Below, piece by piece: positions 62,928 to 64,000 of a DNA stretch of 64,000 nucleotides. The DNA is from JAUYQR01 sp050632395. GTDB taxonomy: Bacteria > Pseudomonadota > Alphaproteobacteria > Rhodobacterales > Rhodobacteraceae. The position numbers and the translations under genes are program-made. Position 1 is the first letter of the stretch, and every line of letters starts with the position of its first letter. Under the pieces are notes generated by a model that was not told where the DNA came from, did no database searches, and worked only from the letters and a program-made list of their open reading frames with translations. Where the stretch lies: positions 2,356,001-2,420,000 of the forward strand of contig NZ_CP192600.1 in the NCBI RefSeq assembly GCF_050632395.1, given 5' to 3'.

Positions 62928-62993
62928 TTGCAGACCGGATTTTCGGCCCCAATTCGGTTGACGCTGACCGCTGCATCAGGCAAGCCCCCGGCC

Positions 62994-64000
62994 ATGCTTA
63001 AAATCGAAGACATCACCTATTCCGTCGAAGGCCGCCCCTTGTTCGAGGGCGCGTCGGCCACCATCCCCGCTGGCCACAAGGTTGGCCTTGTCGGCCGCAA
63101 CGGCGCGGGCAAGACCACGCTCTTCCGCCTGATCCGTGGCGAACTGGCGCTAGAAGGGGGCACGATCACCCTGCCCCAGCGCGCCCGCATCGGCGGCGTG
63201 GCGCAGGAAGTGCCGTCATCGGAAACCTCGCTTCTGGATACGGTGCTTTCCGCCGATACCGAACGCGCCGCCCTGCTGGCCGAGGCGGAAACCGCGACCG
63301 ACCCGCACCGGATTGCCGAAGTGCAGTCCCGCCTTGCCGACATCGACGCATGGTCCGCCGAGGGCCGCGCCTCCAGCATTCTGAAAGGCCTTGGCTTCGA
63401 CGCTGCCCAGCAACTGATGCCTTGTTCAGCGTTTTCAGGCGGTTGGCGGATGCGCGTTGCCCTTGCGGGCGTCCTTTTCGCCCAGCCCGATTACCTTCTT
63501 CTCGACGAACCGACCAACTACCTCGATCTCGAAGGCGCGCTCTGGCTGGAAAGCTACCTGCAGAAATATCCCCACACCGTCCTGATCATCAGCCACGACC
63601 GCGGCCTTCTGAACCGCGCCGTCAGCGGCATCCTGCATCTGGACGAAAAGAAGCTCACCTACTGGACCGGCCCTTACGACCAGTTCGCCCGCCAGATGGC
63701 CGAACGCCGCGCCGTCCTGCAGGCCGAAGCGAAAAAGCAGGAGGCCCGGCGCGCGCACCTGCAATCCTTCGTTGACCGGTTCAAGGCTAAGGCCTCGAAA
63801 GCGGTGCAGGCCCAAAGCCGCGTGAAGATGCTGGAAAAGATGGTGACGATCACCGCGCCAGAGGATGCCAAGAAGGTGGTCTTCACCTTCCCTGCCCCGG
63901 AAGAACTGTCGCCGCCGATCATCAACATGGACGGTGCCGCGGTCGGCTATGGCGGGCCGCCAGTGTTGAAAAAATTGTCCCTGCGCATCGACCAAGACGA
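62994..64000 (+). CDS. ABC-F family ATPase (partial, cut by window end)
   Basis: 335 residues are visible from the ATG at 62994; the frame remains open at the window end. The first ABC domain is complete: Walker A GRNGAGKTT, signature FSGGWRMR, DEPTNYLD and switch histidine SHDR. A linker rich in charged residues follows, and the second domain has just begun (MDGAAVGYGGPPVLKK). It is a soluble translation-associated ABC-F protein, distinct from the one at 8229; the FSGGW signature and short linker match the YheS-like group. The second ATP site and any tail are not visible. Confidence 0.88.
   Translation, partial: MLKIEDITYSVEGRPLFEGASATIPAGHKVGLVGRNGAGKTTLFRLIRGELALEGGTITLPQRARIGGVAQEVPSSETSLLDTVLSADTERAALLAEAETATDPHRIAEVQSRLADIDAWSAEGRASSILKGLGFDAAQQLMPCSAFSGGWRMRVALAGVLFAQPDYLLLDEPTNYLDLEGALWLESYLQKYPHTVLIISHDRGLLNRAVSGILHLDEKKLTYWTGPYDQFARQMAERRAVLQAEAKKQEARRAHLQSFVDRFKAKASKAVQAQSRVKMLEKMVTITAPEDAKKVVFTFPAPEELSPPIINMDGAAVGYGGPPVLKKLSLRIDQD

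Overview
This window is a gene-dense, GC-rich chromosomal segment of an alphaproteobacterium, almost certainly a Rhodobacterales/Rhodobacteraceae species. Evidence: a CckA-type hybrid kinase with a perfect CtrA box upstream, an aglR/aglEFGAK alpha-glucoside locus, 3-hydroxybutyrate dehydrogenase behind a PhaR-like TGC palindrome, several small families typical of this order, and frequent GTG/TTG starts with 1-8 nt gene overlaps. I see no insertion sequence, phage, CRISPR array or rRNA; one tRNA-Gly(CCC) is present.

Layout. 1-10 kb: the 3' end of pgi, a RidA protein, a small lipoprotein, tRNA-Gly, a secreted fasciclin (FAS1) protein next to an RskA-like anti-sigma/ECF sigma pair, a lone RgpF-like protein, a RACE-type corrinoid reductive activator coupled to a cupin, a CoA-transferase and an Uup-like ABC-F ATPase. 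10-21 kb: an outer-membrane beta-barrel protein, a TPM protein with a PLP decarboxylase, a lipoprotein, cysS, cimA, a squalene/phytoene synthase-family protein, an MFS transporter, an AlkA-like glycosylase and an esterase. 20.7-31 kb: a glucoside-utilisation island, with glk, GH1 beta-glucosidase and aglR on the minus strand, divergent from aglE-aglF-aglG-aglA-aglK, with three LacI-type operators between them. 31-41 kb: a GNAT protein, a PhyH dioxygenase coupled to a SLAC1/TDT membrane protein, a glutamine amidotransferase, guaB, rsmB, cckA, hemB. 41-53 kb: mfd, a Bcr-type MFS, a DsbA-family oxidoreductase, a metallophosphoesterase coupled to a Ser/Thr kinase-universal stress protein fusion, an entericidin, an orphan peptide-binding protein, a candidate small RNA, bdhA and a patatin lipase. 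53-64 kb: a DUF502 protein, a pseudouridine-catabolism cluster psuG-DUF1349-pfkB kinase, an enolase-superfamily enzyme, rpsB-tsf, a LuxR-type solo, gph-rpe, ndk and a second ABC-F ATPase cut by the window end.

The most unusual signal is non-coding. Two distant intergenic spots (15599-15670 and, inverted, 20678-20748) carry the same composite element with identical internal spacing: a TTAA-N7-TTAA CtrA-type box, 11 nt, AACCCATTG, 20 nt, then the dyad TGTCCCACCGTGGGAC. The only other TTAA-N7-TTAA pair I found lies just upstream of cckA, the kinase that heads the CtrA phosphorelay. Further non-coding candidates are an ~80-nt small RNA with its own promoter and terminator upstream of bdhA, a hairpin that could mask the bdhA ribosome-binding site, and a long dyad upstream of the LuxR solo.
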